From contig JAEUTQ010000082.1 in NCBI GenBank assembly GCA_016787445.1, positions 1 to 64,000 on the forward strand: a stretch of 64,000 bases of DNA, written 5' to 3'. This DNA comes from Bacteroidia bacterium (GTDB lineage: Bacteria > Bacteroidota > Bacteroidia > B-17B0 > Aurantibacillaceae). The translations under genes and the position numbers were made by a program. The notes under the pieces are model-generated. The model did no database searches, was not told the origin of the DNA, and saw nothing but the letters and a program-made list of their open reading frames with translations. Below are positions 18,241 to 27,913 of this stretch, one piece after another (position 1 is the stretch's first letter; each line of letters opens with the position of its first letter).

Positions 18241-18861
18241 ATGCTATATCAATTAATTATAGGAACAGTCACAATAAGTGTATTACACGCGCTTATTCCA
18301 AGTCATTGGTTACCTATTCTGGCATTTGAAAAAAAATTCAACTGGACAAAGGAGCAAACATTGCGAATTACGGTTATCTCTGCATTGGCACACGCTTTAA
18401 GTACTGTGCTTTTAGGAATTGCCATTGGCTTATTAAGTTTAAAAGTAAGTGCGATTTATGAAGAGATAATGGAATATGTAATGGCAGTTGTTTTAGTTGT
18501 TCTGGGAATTATTTTCATCGTACGCCATCATCATCATAACCACTTTCATTTACATAATGAGGGCGAATTACAAACTTTAAGTTCAAGAAAAATAATTACG
18601 GTTTTGGTGACAAGCATGTTTTTATCGCCATGCTTAGAAATTGAAGGCTACTTTATTTTAGCAGGTTCGGCCGGACTTAAATATATCTTCTTAACCAGTG
18701 TGCTTTATATTGGAATATCCGTATTAGGTATTGTTATCTGGATTTCATTTGCGCAAAAAATTCTTAAGAAAATAAATGCGCATAAAATTGAACATAATGC
18801 GGGCTTAATTTCCGGGATTGTTTTAATCATCACCGGCATTATCAGCATTTTTGTTAAATAA
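18241..18861 (+). CDS. Six-helix membrane protein with His-rich loop, putative metal transporter
   Basis: The 206-residue protein has about six membrane segments. The first carries LHALIPSHWLPI and the second AHALSTVLLGIAIG; a cytoplasmic-type loop holds a run of His (RHHHHNHFHLHNEG, residues about 98-111), and SPCLEIEGYF opens the next helix. His/Asp in the early helices plus a His-rich loop is the layout of NicO/RcnA and HupE-type nickel or cobalt carriers, and of related DsbD/UreH-like families. The metal and the direction of transport cannot be told from sequence. It has its own short leader after the M4 terminator and no metal-linked neighbour. Confidence 0.5.
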   Translation: MLYQLIIGTVTISVLHALIPSHWLPILAFEKKFNWTKEQTLRITVISALAHALSTVLLGIAIGLLSLKVSAIYEEIMEYVMAVVLVVLGIIFIVRHHHHNHFHLHNEGELQTLSSRKIITVLVTSMFLSPCLEIEGYFILAGSAGLKYIFLTSVLYIGISVLGIVIWISFAQKILKKINAHKIEHNAGLISGIVLIITGIISIFVK

Positions 18862-18885
18862 AAAAGGTAGCCTAAGCTACCTTAA
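18859..18885 (-). terminator. Terminator of the aminotransferase, overlapping its stop codon
   Basis: AAGGTAGC-CTAA-GCTACCTT (18864-18883) is a perfect eight-base-pair hairpin followed on the minus strand by TTTTTATTT. The TAG stop of the aminotransferase (18874-18872) lies in its loop and stem. Confidence 0.7.
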
Positions 18886-19939
18886 TAATCCATCGGAATT
18901 TATCTTCCACTCGACCTTTTCTGATATCTCTTAAAGCCTGGTCAATTTTAGGTGAGAATTTTCTTTGTTCAATTGGAGGTAATTCGTAATCCTTTCCTTC
19001 AAAACCAATTGTAACAATATGAGCGATGGTGGCAGCGGTTCCTACACCAAACGCCTCTTGTAATTTACCGTTTTTGTGTGCGTCAAAAATTTCTTTAATA
19101 GAAACTTTACGCTCTTCTACCATCATTCCCCAATCGCGGGCTAGTTGAATAACGCTATCACGAGTTACACCGGCCAAAATAGTATCACTGGTTGCGGGAG
19201 TAATTAAGATATTATCAATAACAAACATGAGGTTCATAGTACCGGATTCCTCAACATAAGAGTGAGTCTTCGCATCGGTCCAGATTACTTGCTGATATCC
19301 TTTTTGCTGAGCTAATTTTGTTGGGAATAAGCTTCGACCATAATTACCTGCGCATTTAGTGAAACCAACACCACCTTCAACAGCACGGAAATAATTCGTT
19401 TCAACCATTACTTTAATTGGTTCAGAATAATATTTTCCGGCAGGACAAGTAATGATAATGAACTTATATGTATCACTTGCTTTAACACCAATTGCTTCAT
19501 CTGTAGCAATCATAAACGGACGGATATATAAGCTCCCGGTTTCAGAATCAGGAACCCAGGCTTTATCTAATTTCAAAAGTTCGTTTAATCCACCCATGAA
19601 AATTTCTTCAGGTACTTCCGGCATTGCCATACGAACGGCAGAAATATTTAAACGCTTAAAATTATCTAAAGGGCGAAACAAATTGATTTCTCCGCTAGAT
19701 GTTTTATACGCTTTCATACCTTCAAAAATAGCTTGTCCGTAATGAAGTGCCGACAAAGCTAAACTCATTGGTACATCTTGATATGGCATGATAGCACCTT
19801 GATGCCATTTACCATCTTTATATTCTGCCACAAACATGTGGTCTGAAAAAACTTTACCGAAAGGAACATTATTCACATCATATTCCCCTACTCTGCTCTT
19901 CGCAATTTTCTGGATTTTGATTGGTTCAGTACTGGTCAT
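18872..19939 (-). CDS. ilvE: Branched-chain amino acid aminotransferase
   Basis: The 355-residue class IV PLP enzyme is of the BCAT type (PSEUDO: long 'eukaryote-like' form). It interconverts Leu, Ile and Val with their 2-oxoacids using 2-oxoglutarate/glutamate. Diagnostic parts are HYGQAIFEGMKAY (66-78), the PLP lysine Lys195 in GFTKCAGNYGRS, and the substrate/cofactor segment VEESGTMNLMFV. Cytoplasmic. It is monocistronic: convergent with the transporter and 90 bases downstream of the next minus-strand gene's coordinates, with its own 5' region. Together with the E1 dehydrogenase at 3.3-5.8 kb it fits branched-chain amino acid use or branched fatty acid precursor supply, but the loci are separate. 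Confidence 0.92.
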   Translation of the reverse strand: MTSTEPIKIQKIAKSRVGEYDVNNVPFGKVFSDHMFVAEYKDGKWHQGAIMPYQDVPMSLALSALHYGQAIFEGMKAYKTSSGEINLFRPLDNFKRLNISAVRMAMPEVPEEIFMGGLNELLKLDKAWVPDSETGSLYIRPFMIATDEAIGVKASDTYKFIIITCPAGKYYSEPIKVMVETNYFRAVEGGVGFTKCAGNYGRSLFPTKLAQQKGYQQVIWTDAKTHSYVEESGTMNLMFVIDNILITPATSDTILAGVTRDSVIQLARDWGMMVEERKVSIKEIFDAHKNGKLQEAFGVGTAATIAHIVTIGFEGKDYELPPIEQRKFSPKIDQALRDIRKGRVEDKFRWIIKVA

Positions 19940-20029
19940 AACTCAATAATTAGTTCCTTCCAAGTAACTACAATTATATTAAAAAAGCAAATTTTTGAGC
20001 TAAAAGGGAAATTTCTTAGTTGCAGTTAA

Positions 20030-22018
20030 TCAGACTTTTATTGCCACCATGGTGATGTCATCCGTTTGTTCGTGGGAACCTTGCCACTCTGCCAGTTCAG
20101 ATTTGAAATAATTACACTGCTCAATTAATGGTCGTGATTTAACATCCTCAATTAACTGCCTTACTTTAGCAATAGTAAGTTTCTTTTGATTTGGTCCTCC
20201 AAACTGATCAGTTAAACCATCAGTAAACAAATAAAACACAGTTCCTTCTTGATATGGTATAGTATGACTTGTGAAAGGATTAGAGTTTTCAGAAACACCT
20301 ACAGGTTTACGATCAGGCTTTAATTCATTCAAAAATTTATCCTGCACATATATTAAGCGATTATTCGCCCCGGTCCATTGTATTTGCTTATTGGCTAAAT
20401 CTATCTTAAGTAAAGATATATCCATACCATCCTTAATTTGATTATCGGATTTATTAAAATTGGAGATTACGATATCCTTTACGGCATCTAAAATTGAACC
20501 CGTGTTATTAAGATTTAATTCAAAAATAGCTTTCTGAAGTGCATTATAACAAGCAATGGATAGCATGGCTCCGGGAACACCATGACCCGTACAATCTGCA
20601 GCGGCGATAAAAACATTTTGTCCCTTCTTCTCGAAGAAATAAAAATCGCCACTCACAATATCCTTTGGTTTAAACAAAATAAAACATTCACTAAAAACTT
20701 CTTTGAATACAGCTTCAGAAGGTAAAATAGCTCCCTGCAATCGACTTGCATAATTTATGCTATCCGTAATTTCCTTGTTCTTTAATTCTACAATTTCTTT
20801 CTGTTCTTCAATAATTTTCTTTTGTTTAGAAGTCACTTTAAATCTTGAATAAATCAATCCAAGAACTAAAACAGTTAAAACCAGAGCAAGAATTAAAAAA
20901 TAAGATTGATTCTTTTTCTGAGAAATTTTTAAATCTTTCAATCGGATTTCTTCTTGATTCCTTAAGCTATCGGCCAAATGTATTTTATCGAAATCATTTT
21001 TTAATTCTAAGCGCGAAATGTTATCCGATTCACTTCGTTTATCCAAGGTGTCTTTTACAATACTTAATAATTTTACATATTTCAATTCGTTTTTTACATC
21101 TCCGGTTTTCTCGTAGAGGTTAGACAAATTTGTGTAAGTTACTCTATTATCAGAAGTGAAATCGTTTTTATTTAAAAACGACTCAGCCAGCTTGGCCATT
21201 TCGAGAGCTTTAGTATAGTTACCGGTTCTGAGATAAAAATCACAAAGATTATTATATGCATCTACAATGTCCGATTGATTTCCATGTTTAAGCTTTAAAT
21301 CTTTTGCTTTCGTAAAATAATAAAAGGCACTATCCGCCCTATTTTGCTCCATGTAAACACTCGCGTAATTATTGTATATATAGGCTATGCTCAGTGTGTC
21401 TTTTTGTTTATACCATAGATTCAGTGCCAAATCCAAATATATTTTTCCATATAAATAATCTTTTTTGGACGCATAAATGATTCCGAGATTATTATAAAGA
21501 TTCGCAAGTTTACCTTCCGTTTCAGGCTTTATATCTTTTATCTTTTTATAATCCTCAATGGCCTTTTTATAATAATCTAAGGCTTTGTCTAAATTACCCA
21601 TGTAATAATACGTATTACCAATATTGGCACGAGCCGAATTAACGCCCGAATAAGAATTTTCAGCTTCAAAAAGTTTAATAGCATTTTGAAATGCCTCCAA
21701 AGCACGATAATAATTTCCCGTTTCTAAATATAAGTTTCCATAAGATATATCAATAACCGCGATGAGCCGCGGTGAATTAATTTCAACTGCCCTAATTCGT
21801 AAATTTTCAAGATAGTTAAATTGAAGCTTGAGGTTTCCCTTACGAAATAAACTATCATTTATCTCAATGTGACGGTCTTGCTGCTGTTCAAAAACCGGTT
21901 TTGAAATAACATTTTTGCTTAATTTAATAACTTCCTCTTGAGCATTAATACTCAGAGAAATAAGAGATAGCACGAATGATAAACACCAAAACTTAACTAT
22001 TGATTTCCAATATAACAC
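20030..22018 (-). CDS. TPR-sensor SpoIIE-type PP2C phosphatase (1 of 4)
   Basis: The 662-residue chain starts at GTG 22018 (no ATG nearby) with a signal peptide (ending INAQ). A periplasmic tetratricopeptide array (about 60-330) follows, then one membrane helix (about 372-393), a coiled-coil linker containing EITDSINYASRLQGAILP, and a SpoIIE/PP2C phosphatase domain (about 440-662). Metal-binding Asp residues are present in VSGDFYFF, AADCTGHGVPGA, KDGMDISLL and TDDITMV, so it should dephosphorylate Ser/Thr on a cytoplasmic partner. It shares the linker and output domain with the genes at 29016, 33533 and 59184. No STAS or anti-sigma partner is adjacent. It is divergent from the PH-domain gene. 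Confidence 0.88.
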   Translation of the reverse strand: MLYWKSIVKFWCLSFVLSLISLSINAQEEVIKLSKNVISKPVFEQQQDRHIEINDSLFRKGNLKLQFNYLENLRIRAVEINSPRLIAVIDISYGNLYLETGNYYRALEAFQNAIKLFEAENSYSGVNSARANIGNTYYYMGNLDKALDYYKKAIEDYKKIKDIKPETEGKLANLYNNLGIIYASKKDYLYGKIYLDLALNLWYKQKDTLSIAYIYNNYASVYMEQNRADSAFYYFTKAKDLKLKHGNQSDIVDAYNNLCDFYLRTGNYTKALEMAKLAESFLNKNDFTSDNRVTYTNLSNLYEKTGDVKNELKYVKLLSIVKDTLDKRSESDNISRLELKNDFDKIHLADSLRNQEEIRLKDLKISQKKNQSYFLILALVLTVLVLGLIYSRFKVTSKQKKIIEEQKEIVELKNKEITDSINYASRLQGAILPSEAVFKEVFSECFILFKPKDIVSGDFYFFEKKGQNVFIAAADCTGHGVPGAMLSIACYNALQKAIFELNLNNTGSILDAVKDIVISNFNKSDNQIKDGMDISLLKIDLANKQIQWTGANNRLIYVQDKFLNELKPDRKPVGVSENSNPFTSHTIPYQEGTVFYLFTDGLTDQFGGPNQKKLTIAKVRQLIEDVKSRPLIEQCNYFKSELAEWQGSHEQTDDITMVAIKV

Positions 22019-22091
22019 AGTACTAATTTAACCATTTTTCTTAATTATTAACATTACCAATTCAAGGCTGTTTATTTATTAAATTTAGGCT

Positions 22092-22643
22092 ATGGAAGAG
22101 AATTATATTATCCGACAAGCCACCTTTAATCCTAAAGTTAAAACGTACATTTTTATAGTCGTAATGTTTTACCTCATTGTAAGTTTTATCGGCTTGGTAG
22201 TTTTACCTTTTTGGATTTTCGGATTGGGTCAGTGGTTAAGTAATAAATTCTTCAACACCTTAAAATGTGAATTAGGTAACAAGCACTTGAAATTTTCAAA
22301 AGGATTTATCTTACACATTGAGAAAACAATTCCATTAGAAAACATTCAGGATCTTTCATTCATTGGCGGACCAATCCTTCGTTCATTTGGATTAACAATA
22401 ATAAAAGTGGAGACTGCCGGTGGCGGTGGGGCGCATCAATCCAATATGATGAGCATGATTGGCATTGAAAATGCGGAAGAATTTAAAAATCTTATTTTAA
22501 CACAACGCGAAAAAGTAATCAAAGAAAAAAGTCACGGCACCATAAGCACCGTTAATACTTCATCTGCTTCTTCAGACTCTATTTTATTAGATATAAAGAA
22601 TGAACTAACTCAGATAAAACAGATTCTCGCAACAAAAAACTAA
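22092..22643 (+). CDS. Membrane-anchored bacterial PH-domain protein
   Basis: The 183-residue protein has a short N-terminus, two close membrane segments (about 20-50) and then a bacterial Pleckstrin-homology domain of the DUF304/bPH_2 type (about 55-140), with the typical LKFSKGFILHIEKTIPLENIQDL pattern of which the core is HIEKTIPLENIQDL. The C-terminal tail (140-183) is Ser/Thr-rich and then helical. Such proteins are membrane-associated and of unknown function. It lies 25 bases before dnaE on the same strand and may be co-transcribed with it. Confidence 0.75.
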   Translation: MEENYIIRQATFNPKVKTYIFIVVMFYLIVSFIGLVVLPFWIFGLGQWLSNKFFNTLKCELGNKHLKFSKGFILHIEKTIPLENIQDLSFIGGPILRSFGLTIIKVETAGGGGAHQSNMMSMIGIENAEEFKNLILTQREKVIKEKSHGTISTVNTSSASSDSILLDIKNELTQIKQILATKN

Positions 22644-22668
22644 TAAATCACATTCATAATTACACACC

Positions 22669-25600
22669 ATGTTCTTAATATTTGATACCGAAACAACAGG
22701 CTTGCCAAAAAACTATAACGCACCTTTAAGCGATTCAGATAACTGGCCGCGAATGGTTCAAGTAGCCTGGCAATTACACGATGATAAAGGGAATTTATTA
22801 AATCACGCGTCTATAATCATCAAGCCGGAAGGTTATACTATTCCGTTTAATGCTGAACAGGTTCATGGAATATCCACGGCTCGCGCTAATGCGGAAGGTC
22901 AGGATTTAAAAACAGTTCTTGAACAATTCATTGAGGTTGTTAACCAATGTAAATATTTATGCGGACACAACATTGAATTTGATATCAATATTATTGGTGC
23001 CGAATTCTTACGTAAAGGATTAACCAATGTTTTTGAAGGTAAACCTAGCATTGACACCAAAAACGATGAAACTACTGAGTTCTGCGCCATTCCGGGTGGT
23101 AAAGGCGGGAAATTTAAATGGCCTACACTAACAGAATTATATTCCAAACTATTTAACGATAGTTTTGCAGAAGCGCATAACGCCGCATTTGATGTGCAAG
23201 CTACAGCGAAAGCATTCTTCGAAATCATCAAACGTGGTATCATTAAAATCAAAGACGTTACTGATGCTTCCTCTGTTAATTATGTTTCTCCTGATTTATC
23301 GGATTTACTTGCCAATGAATTAAAATTAAAAGAGCAAAAAACAAAGACTGAAGAAAAAGTAAATCAGAATGATTCTTCCGCTGCTGATTTAAAGAATATT
23401 TCCTTTACACATCTTCACAACCACTCTCAGTTCTCGGTATTGCAAAGTACAAGTGATGTGGCGGATTTGGTAAAAAAGGCGGCAGAATATAATATGCCTG
23501 CCATTGCACTTACTGATCATGGAAATATGTACGGTGCTTTTACTTTCTGGCAATCGGTAGATAAGCAAAACAAAGGCATTAAAGCACACAATGAAGCCAT
23601 TGATAAAGGTGAAAAGCAAGGCGAAAAGAAGAAGGAAATAAAATGCATCATTGGTTGCGAATTATATGTAACCAAAAACCATACTGATAAATCGAAACAA
23701 GATAACGGTTTCGCTATACCGTTTCTGGCAAAAAACAAACTCGGTTACGAGAATCTTTCTAAGTTAAGTTCTATCGGATTTGTTCAGGGATTTTATTACG
23801 TACCTCGTATTGATAAAGATGTTCTGGTTCAACATAAAGAAGGTTTGATAGTAACAACCGGCGGACTTATGGGTGAGGTACCTTCTCTCATTTTGAACGT
23901 AGGTGAATCCCAAGCAGAAGAAGCTTTTTTATGGTATAAAGAACAATTTGGTGACGATTTTTATGTTGAGTTAAACCGCCATAATTTACCCGATGAGAAC
24001 CATGTTAACGACGTTTTATTGCAGTTTGCAAAAAAACATAACGTAAAGTGCATCGCGGCTAATAACAATTATTACATTGATAAAAAAGGTTCCGAAGCGC
24101 ATGATATTTTGTTGTGTGTAAAGGATGGTGAATTAAAAGAAACGCCTGTTGGTCGCGGTAGAGGTTTCCGTTTTGGAATGCCTAATAATGAATTCTATTT
24201 TAAATCACCCAAGGAAATGGCTGACTTATTCAGTGATTTACCGGAAGCTCTCACAAACACACAGGAAGTCGTTGACAAAATAGAATCCTTTAAATTAGGT
24301 CGTGATGTACTACTTCCTAAATTTCCATTACCGAAAGAATTTGAAGACCCACGTGATTTAGACCCGAATGATGAGGGAAAAGGAAAACGTGGTGAAAATG
24401 CCTATTTAAAACACTTAACCTATGAAGGTGCTAAAAAACGATATCCGGATTTAACACCTGAGATTAAAGACCGTTTGGATTTCGAATTAAGTGTAATGGA
24501 ACGGATGGGTTTCCCCGGTTACTTCTTAATCGTTTCCGATTTTACCACCAAAGCCCGCGAAATGGGTGTTTCTGTTGGTCCTGGTCGTGGTAGTGCCGCC
24601 GGTTCTGCAGTAGCATATTGTTTAGGAATTACCAATGTCGATCCTATTAAATACGATCTCCTCTTTGAGCGTTTCTTAAATCCTGATCGTATTAGCATGC
24701 CCGATATAGATATTGATTTTGATGACGAGGGCCGCGATAAAGTAATTGATTATGTAATCGATAAATACGGATTTAATCAAGTTGCACAGATTATTACGTA
24801 TGGAACAATGGGAGGAAAATCCGCCATCCGTGATACAGCGCGTGTATTAAATTTACCATTGCCTGACGCCGATAAATTGGCAAAATCTTTTCCTGACAGT
24901 CTGGAAGCAGAATTGAAAGCTTTATTAAAGCCGGGAGGAATTGATGAAAAATACTTAGAGAAAGTAAAAGATCGTCGTGAGGTTGTAGAACAGTCGATTA
25001 ACTTCCGTAAACTCTCTGAAGAGAATACACCGGAGGCGAAAGTATTACAGCAAGCTTATGAATTAGAAGGCTCTTTACGTAATACGGGTATTCATGCCTG
25101 CGGGGTAATCATTACACCGGATGAATTAACAAAATATGTTCCGGTAACGAAAGCTAAAGACAGCGACATGCTGGTAACGCAATTCGATAACTCGGTAGCT
25201 GAATCAGCAGGTTTATTGAAAATGGACTTCCTTGGATTGAGAACCTTAACCATCATTAAAGATGCGCTGGCTCTCATTAAAAAAGGGAAAGGAATAGATA
25301 TCGATATCGACGCAATTCCTCTGGATGATTTAAAAACATTAGAATTATTTCAACGCGGTGAAACCAACGGTATTTTTCAGTTTGAAAGTGCCGGTATGCA
25401 AAAATATTTAAAGGACTTAAAGCCCGACAGTATTAACGACTTGATTGCGATGAACGCCTTGTATCGTCCGGGTCCATTAGCTTATATTCCAAACTACGTT
25501 AATCGTAAACATGGTAGAGAGCCTATCACGTATGATTTGGAGGGAATGGATGAATTTCTGAAAGAGACATATGGAATTACGGTATATCAGGAGCAGGTTA

Positions 25601-27033
25601 TGCGATTGAGTCAGAAACTGGCCAATTTTACCAAAGGTGATGCGGATACACTTCGTAAAGCCATGGGTAAAAAGCAGAAGGATGTTCTTGATAAAATGAA
25701 GAGCAAGTATTTGGATGGATGTAAAGCTAACGGTCATGATACCACGGTTGCAGAAAAAGTGTGGAAAGACTGGGAAGCTTTTGCGAGTTATGCATTTAAT
25801 AAATCTCACTCTACTTGTTATGCTTATTTAGCCTTTCAAACTGCTTATTTAAAAGCCCACTACCCTTCTGAATTCATGGCATCTGTGTTAAATCATTCCG
25901 GAGCCATTGAAAAGATTACCTTCTTTATGGAAGAATGTAAACGAATGGGCATAAAAGTTTTGGGTCCCGATGTAAATGAAGGTTTTGGTAAGTTTAGTGT
26001 AAATCCAAATGGGGATGTTCGTTTTGGAATGGCCAGTATCAAAGGTGTTGGCGAAAATGTAATTAATACTTTAGTGACGGAGCGTGAAGCCAACGGTAAA
26101 TTTACCTCTGTATTTGATTTAGCCAAACGACTCGACAGCAAAGCCATCAATAAAAAATCGATTGAAGGCTTAGCGCTGGCAGGAGCTATGGATAGTTTTG
26201 AAGGCGTACATAGAGCTATGTTCTTCGTACCGGAAGGCGGAGACAGCACTACCCTCACCGACCGTATGATTAAATATGGTAATCAAATGAACAACGGCAC
26301 TGATACATCACAAGCCAGTTTATTTGGAGGCGAAGATGAAATTGAAATTACAGAACCTCAATTGCCGAAAGTAGAGCCGTGGAATTCATTAGAACAATTG
26401 GCACGTGAAAAAGAAGTGGTAGGATTCTTCATTTCCGGACATCCACTCGATCCCTATAAATTAGAAATAGAACATTTATGCAAAGCGAATTGCGCTCAGT
26501 TGAAAGCAGGATTAGAACCTTTCAAAAATAAAGAGGTAACCATTGCAGGAATTGTTGTTAATACAGAAACCCGTACATCAAAAACCGGTAATCAGTTTGG
26601 TAAAATTGTAATAGAAGATTACCACGGCGCTTTTGATATTATGTTATTTGGAAAAGACTTTGTTGAGTATTCTAAATTCATGGTGCCTCAATTATTTATT
26701 TTTGTTAAAGCACGTGTTCAGGAACGTTACAATCAACCCGGAAGTTTAGAGCTGAAAGTTCAGAAAATAGAATTACTGGATGAAATCAAACAAAAAGCCT
26801 TTAGCCATCTTAAATTAAAAATTGACGTTAATAATTTAACCGACGAATTAATCAGTAATCTTGAAAATTTATTCCGACAATTTGAAGGAAAATCGAATGT
26901 TGAATTTTATGTGGAAGACCCTAATGAAAACATTAGTATTAAGCTTCATTCTAAAGGATATAAAGTTGCTATTAGCAACGATTTAATGTTTGAATTGGAA
27001 CGTATGGGCAATGTGGCTTGCGAGTTAAATTAA
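22669..27033 (+). CDS. dnaE: DNA polymerase III alpha subunit with fused N-terminal DnaQ-like exonuclease
   Basis: The 1454-residue replicative polymerase has an N-terminal DEDDh 3'-5' exonuclease (1-190): Asp6/Glu8 in FDTETTG, NIEFD, and the HNAAFD box. After a Lys/Glu linker a PHP domain starts near 246 (HLHNHSQFS, LTDHGNMYG). The polymerase core follows with PGRGSAAGSAVAY and the catalytic MPDIDIDFDD (about 677-686), then finger and helix-hairpin-helix regions and an OB fold near 1290-1335 (VTIAGIVVNTETR). E. coli-type DnaE is about 1160 residues; the surplus is the exonuclease. The fusion should supply proofreading in cis. The last codons (NVACELN-stop) recur 905 bases downstream; see the repeat entries. 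Confidence 0.93.
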   Translation: MFLIFDTETTGLPKNYNAPLSDSDNWPRMVQVAWQLHDDKGNLLNHASIIIKPEGYTIPFNAEQVHGISTARANAEGQDLKTVLEQFIEVVNQCKYLCGHNIEFDINIIGAEFLRKGLTNVFEGKPSIDTKNDETTEFCAIPGGKGGKFKWPTLTELYSKLFNDSFAEAHNAAFDVQATAKAFFEIIKRGIIKIKDVTDASSVNYVSPDLSDLLANELKLKEQKTKTEEKVNQNDSSAADLKNISFTHLHNHSQFSVLQSTSDVADLVKKAAEYNMPAIALTDHGNMYGAFTFWQSVDKQNKGIKAHNEAIDKGEKQGEKKKEIKCIIGCELYVTKNHTDKSKQDNGFAIPFLAKNKLGYENLSKLSSIGFVQGFYYVPRIDKDVLVQHKEGLIVTTGGLMGEVPSLILNVGESQAEEAFLWYKEQFGDDFYVELNRHNLPDENHVNDVLLQFAKKHNVKCIAANNNYYIDKKGSEAHDILLCVKDGELKETPVGRGRGFRFGMPNNEFYFKSPKEMADLFSDLPEALTNTQEVVDKIESFKLGRDVLLPKFPLPKEFEDPRDLDPNDEGKGKRGENAYLKHLTYEGAKKRYPDLTPEIKDRLDFELSVMERMGFPGYFLIVSDFTTKAREMGVSVGPGRGSAAGSAVAYCLGITNVDPIKYDLLFERFLNPDRISMPDIDIDFDDEGRDKVIDYVIDKYGFNQVAQIITYGTMGGKSAIRDTARVLNLPLPDADKLAKSFPDSLEAELKALLKPGGIDEKYLEKVKDRREVVEQSINFRKLSEENTPEAKVLQQAYELEGSLRNTGIHACGVIITPDELTKYVPVTKAKDSDMLVTQFDNSVAESAGLLKMDFLGLRTLTIIKDALALIKKGKGIDIDIDAIPLDDLKTLELFQRGETNGIFQFESAGMQKYLKDLKPDSINDLIAMNALYRPGPLAYIPNYVNRKHGREPITYDLEGMDEFLKETYGITVYQEQVMRLSQKLANFTKGDADTLRKAMGKKQKDVLDKMKSKYLDGCKANGHDTTVAEKVWKDWEAFASYAFNKSHSTCYAYLAFQTAYLKAHYPSEFMASVLNHSGAIEKITFFMEECKRMGIKVLGPDVNEGFGKFSVNPNGDVRFGMASIKGVGENVINTLVTEREANGKFTSVFDLAKRLDSKAINKKSIEGLALAGAMDSFEGVHRAMFFVPEGGDSTTLTDRMIKYGNQMNNGTDTSQASLFGGEDEIEITEPQLPKVEPWNSLEQLAREKEVVGFFISGHPLDPYKLEIEHLCKANCAQLKAGLEPFKNKEVTIAGIVVNTETRTSKTGNQFGKIVIEDYHGAFDIMLFGKDFVEYSKFMVPQLFIFVKARVQERYNQPGSLELKVQKIELLDEIKQKAFSHLKLKIDVNNLTDELISNLENLFRQFEGKSNVEFYVEDPNENISIKLHSKGYKVAISNDLMFELERMGNVACELN
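27009..27033 (+). repeat. Direct repeat, copy 1 (dnaE 3' end)
   Basis: This is the last 25 bases of dnaE, including its stop. It matches 27914-27938 at 22 of 25 positions, with an 18-base core (27016-27033) that differs at one base only. The period is 905 bases. Confidence 0.85.
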
Positions 27034-27913
27034 TCTGCAAAAGATTTAATGATTCAAAATTTATATTTTAGAAATGAATCTTCGAGGCCATAAATTTCTT
27101 TTGGTTATTATTTTATTTTACTTAACGTCTTGTGTTTTATTAAAGAATAAGACACACTATAAAGACCCTGAGTTTAATGGAAGTAATCTGCAGATTAATA
27201 AGTATTTCAAAAAGTATATAAATTATCCGTTAATTTATCTTGAAAAAAACATTCAAGAGTGTATAAGTGCTAAACTATATATTAACAAAAGTGGTATTGT
27301 CACCAATATTGAAGCTGAAACTAACAGCCAATTATTTATATACGAAATAAGAAGAACTTCATGTTTAATGCCAAAATGGAAACCAGGTAAATTAAATAAT
27401 ATAAATATTGACACAACGCTAACTAAAATATTTTGTTTCGAAATTGGAAAGGAAAATACCGTAAAAGATCCGAATTCAGATACAATCCATATTATCGCAT
27501 ATAAAGTATCTTATTATCTGCATCCTGATCAATCAATTATGAATGACACCAAAAGGCTTAATGAATTATATAGACAAAACGATTCTTTACAAAAAATTAT
27601 AAAACGAAAATTAGAGGAAGAAAGAATAATTGACAAATTATATGAAACAGGTGTTGAATTATATAATAATAGTAAATATAAAGAAGCATTATATTACTTT
27701 AACCTTGCAATAAAAAATAGTAATAGTAGTAAAAACGCCTATTTTTATTATCGAGGTAATACATACTTTAAATTAAACAATAATAAAAAAGCTTGTGCTG
27801 ATTGGTTAGAGGCGTATAGGTCTAATTATTCGTATGCAGCTGATTTATACGATAAAACATGTCGTTGTAAACAATAGCATTTGATTACTATTTAAATAAA
27901 ACGAGTTAATTTT
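27034..27913. other. AT-rich segment bracketed by dnaE-end repeats, possible inserted element
   Basis: The segment lies between two copies of the dnaE 3' terminus and holds one gene (27074-27877). It is much richer in A+T than its surroundings: the 60-base lines beginning 27661 and 27721 contain 10 and 13 G+C, against 26 in the dnaE line beginning 26401. It encodes no integrase or transposase. The arrangement resembles integration into the 3' end of a conserved gene with the end restored, but duplication by another route is possible. Confidence 0.5.
27074..27877 (+). CDS. Lipoprotein with TonB-C-like and TPR regions
   Basis: The 267-residue protein starts with a lipoprotein signal (lipobox LTSC, Cys near residue 20). 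Residues about 45-125 resemble a TonB C-terminal-type domain as found in stand-alone Bacteroidota proteins (CISAKLYINKSGIVTNIEA, then MPKWKPGK). A charged helix (about 175-200) leads into two TPR-like hairpins (LYNNSKYKEALYYFNLAI, YYRGNTYFKLNNNKKACADW), ending CRCKQ. It should sit in the envelope. Codons are strikingly A/T-rich compared with flanking dnaE. The gene is isolated between the two repeats of the dnaE end, which suggests horizontal acquisition. Function is unknown. Confidence 0.6.
   Translation: MNLRGHKFLLVIILFYLTSCVLLKNKTHYKDPEFNGSNLQINKYFKKYINYPLIYLEKNIQECISAKLYINKSGIVTNIEAETNSQLFIYEIRRTSCLMPKWKPGKLNNINIDTTLTKIFCFEIGKENTVKDPNSDTIHIIAYKVSYYLHPDQSIMNDTKRLNELYRQNDSLQKIIKRKLEEERIIDKLYETGVELYNNSKYKEALYYFNLAIKNSNSSKNAYFYYRGNTYFKLNNNKKACADWLEAYRSNYSYAADLYDKTCRCKQ

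Noticed and set aside
22899-26258. Several open frames of 60-120 codons on the strand opposite dnaE
   Set aside because: They are shadows of the dnaE codon pattern, with no start context, signal or recognisable family.
27064-27071. TATTTTAG box two bases before ATG 27074
   Set aside because: A seven-of-eight match in DNA this AT-rich is expected by chance, and it is too close to the start codon to serve it.
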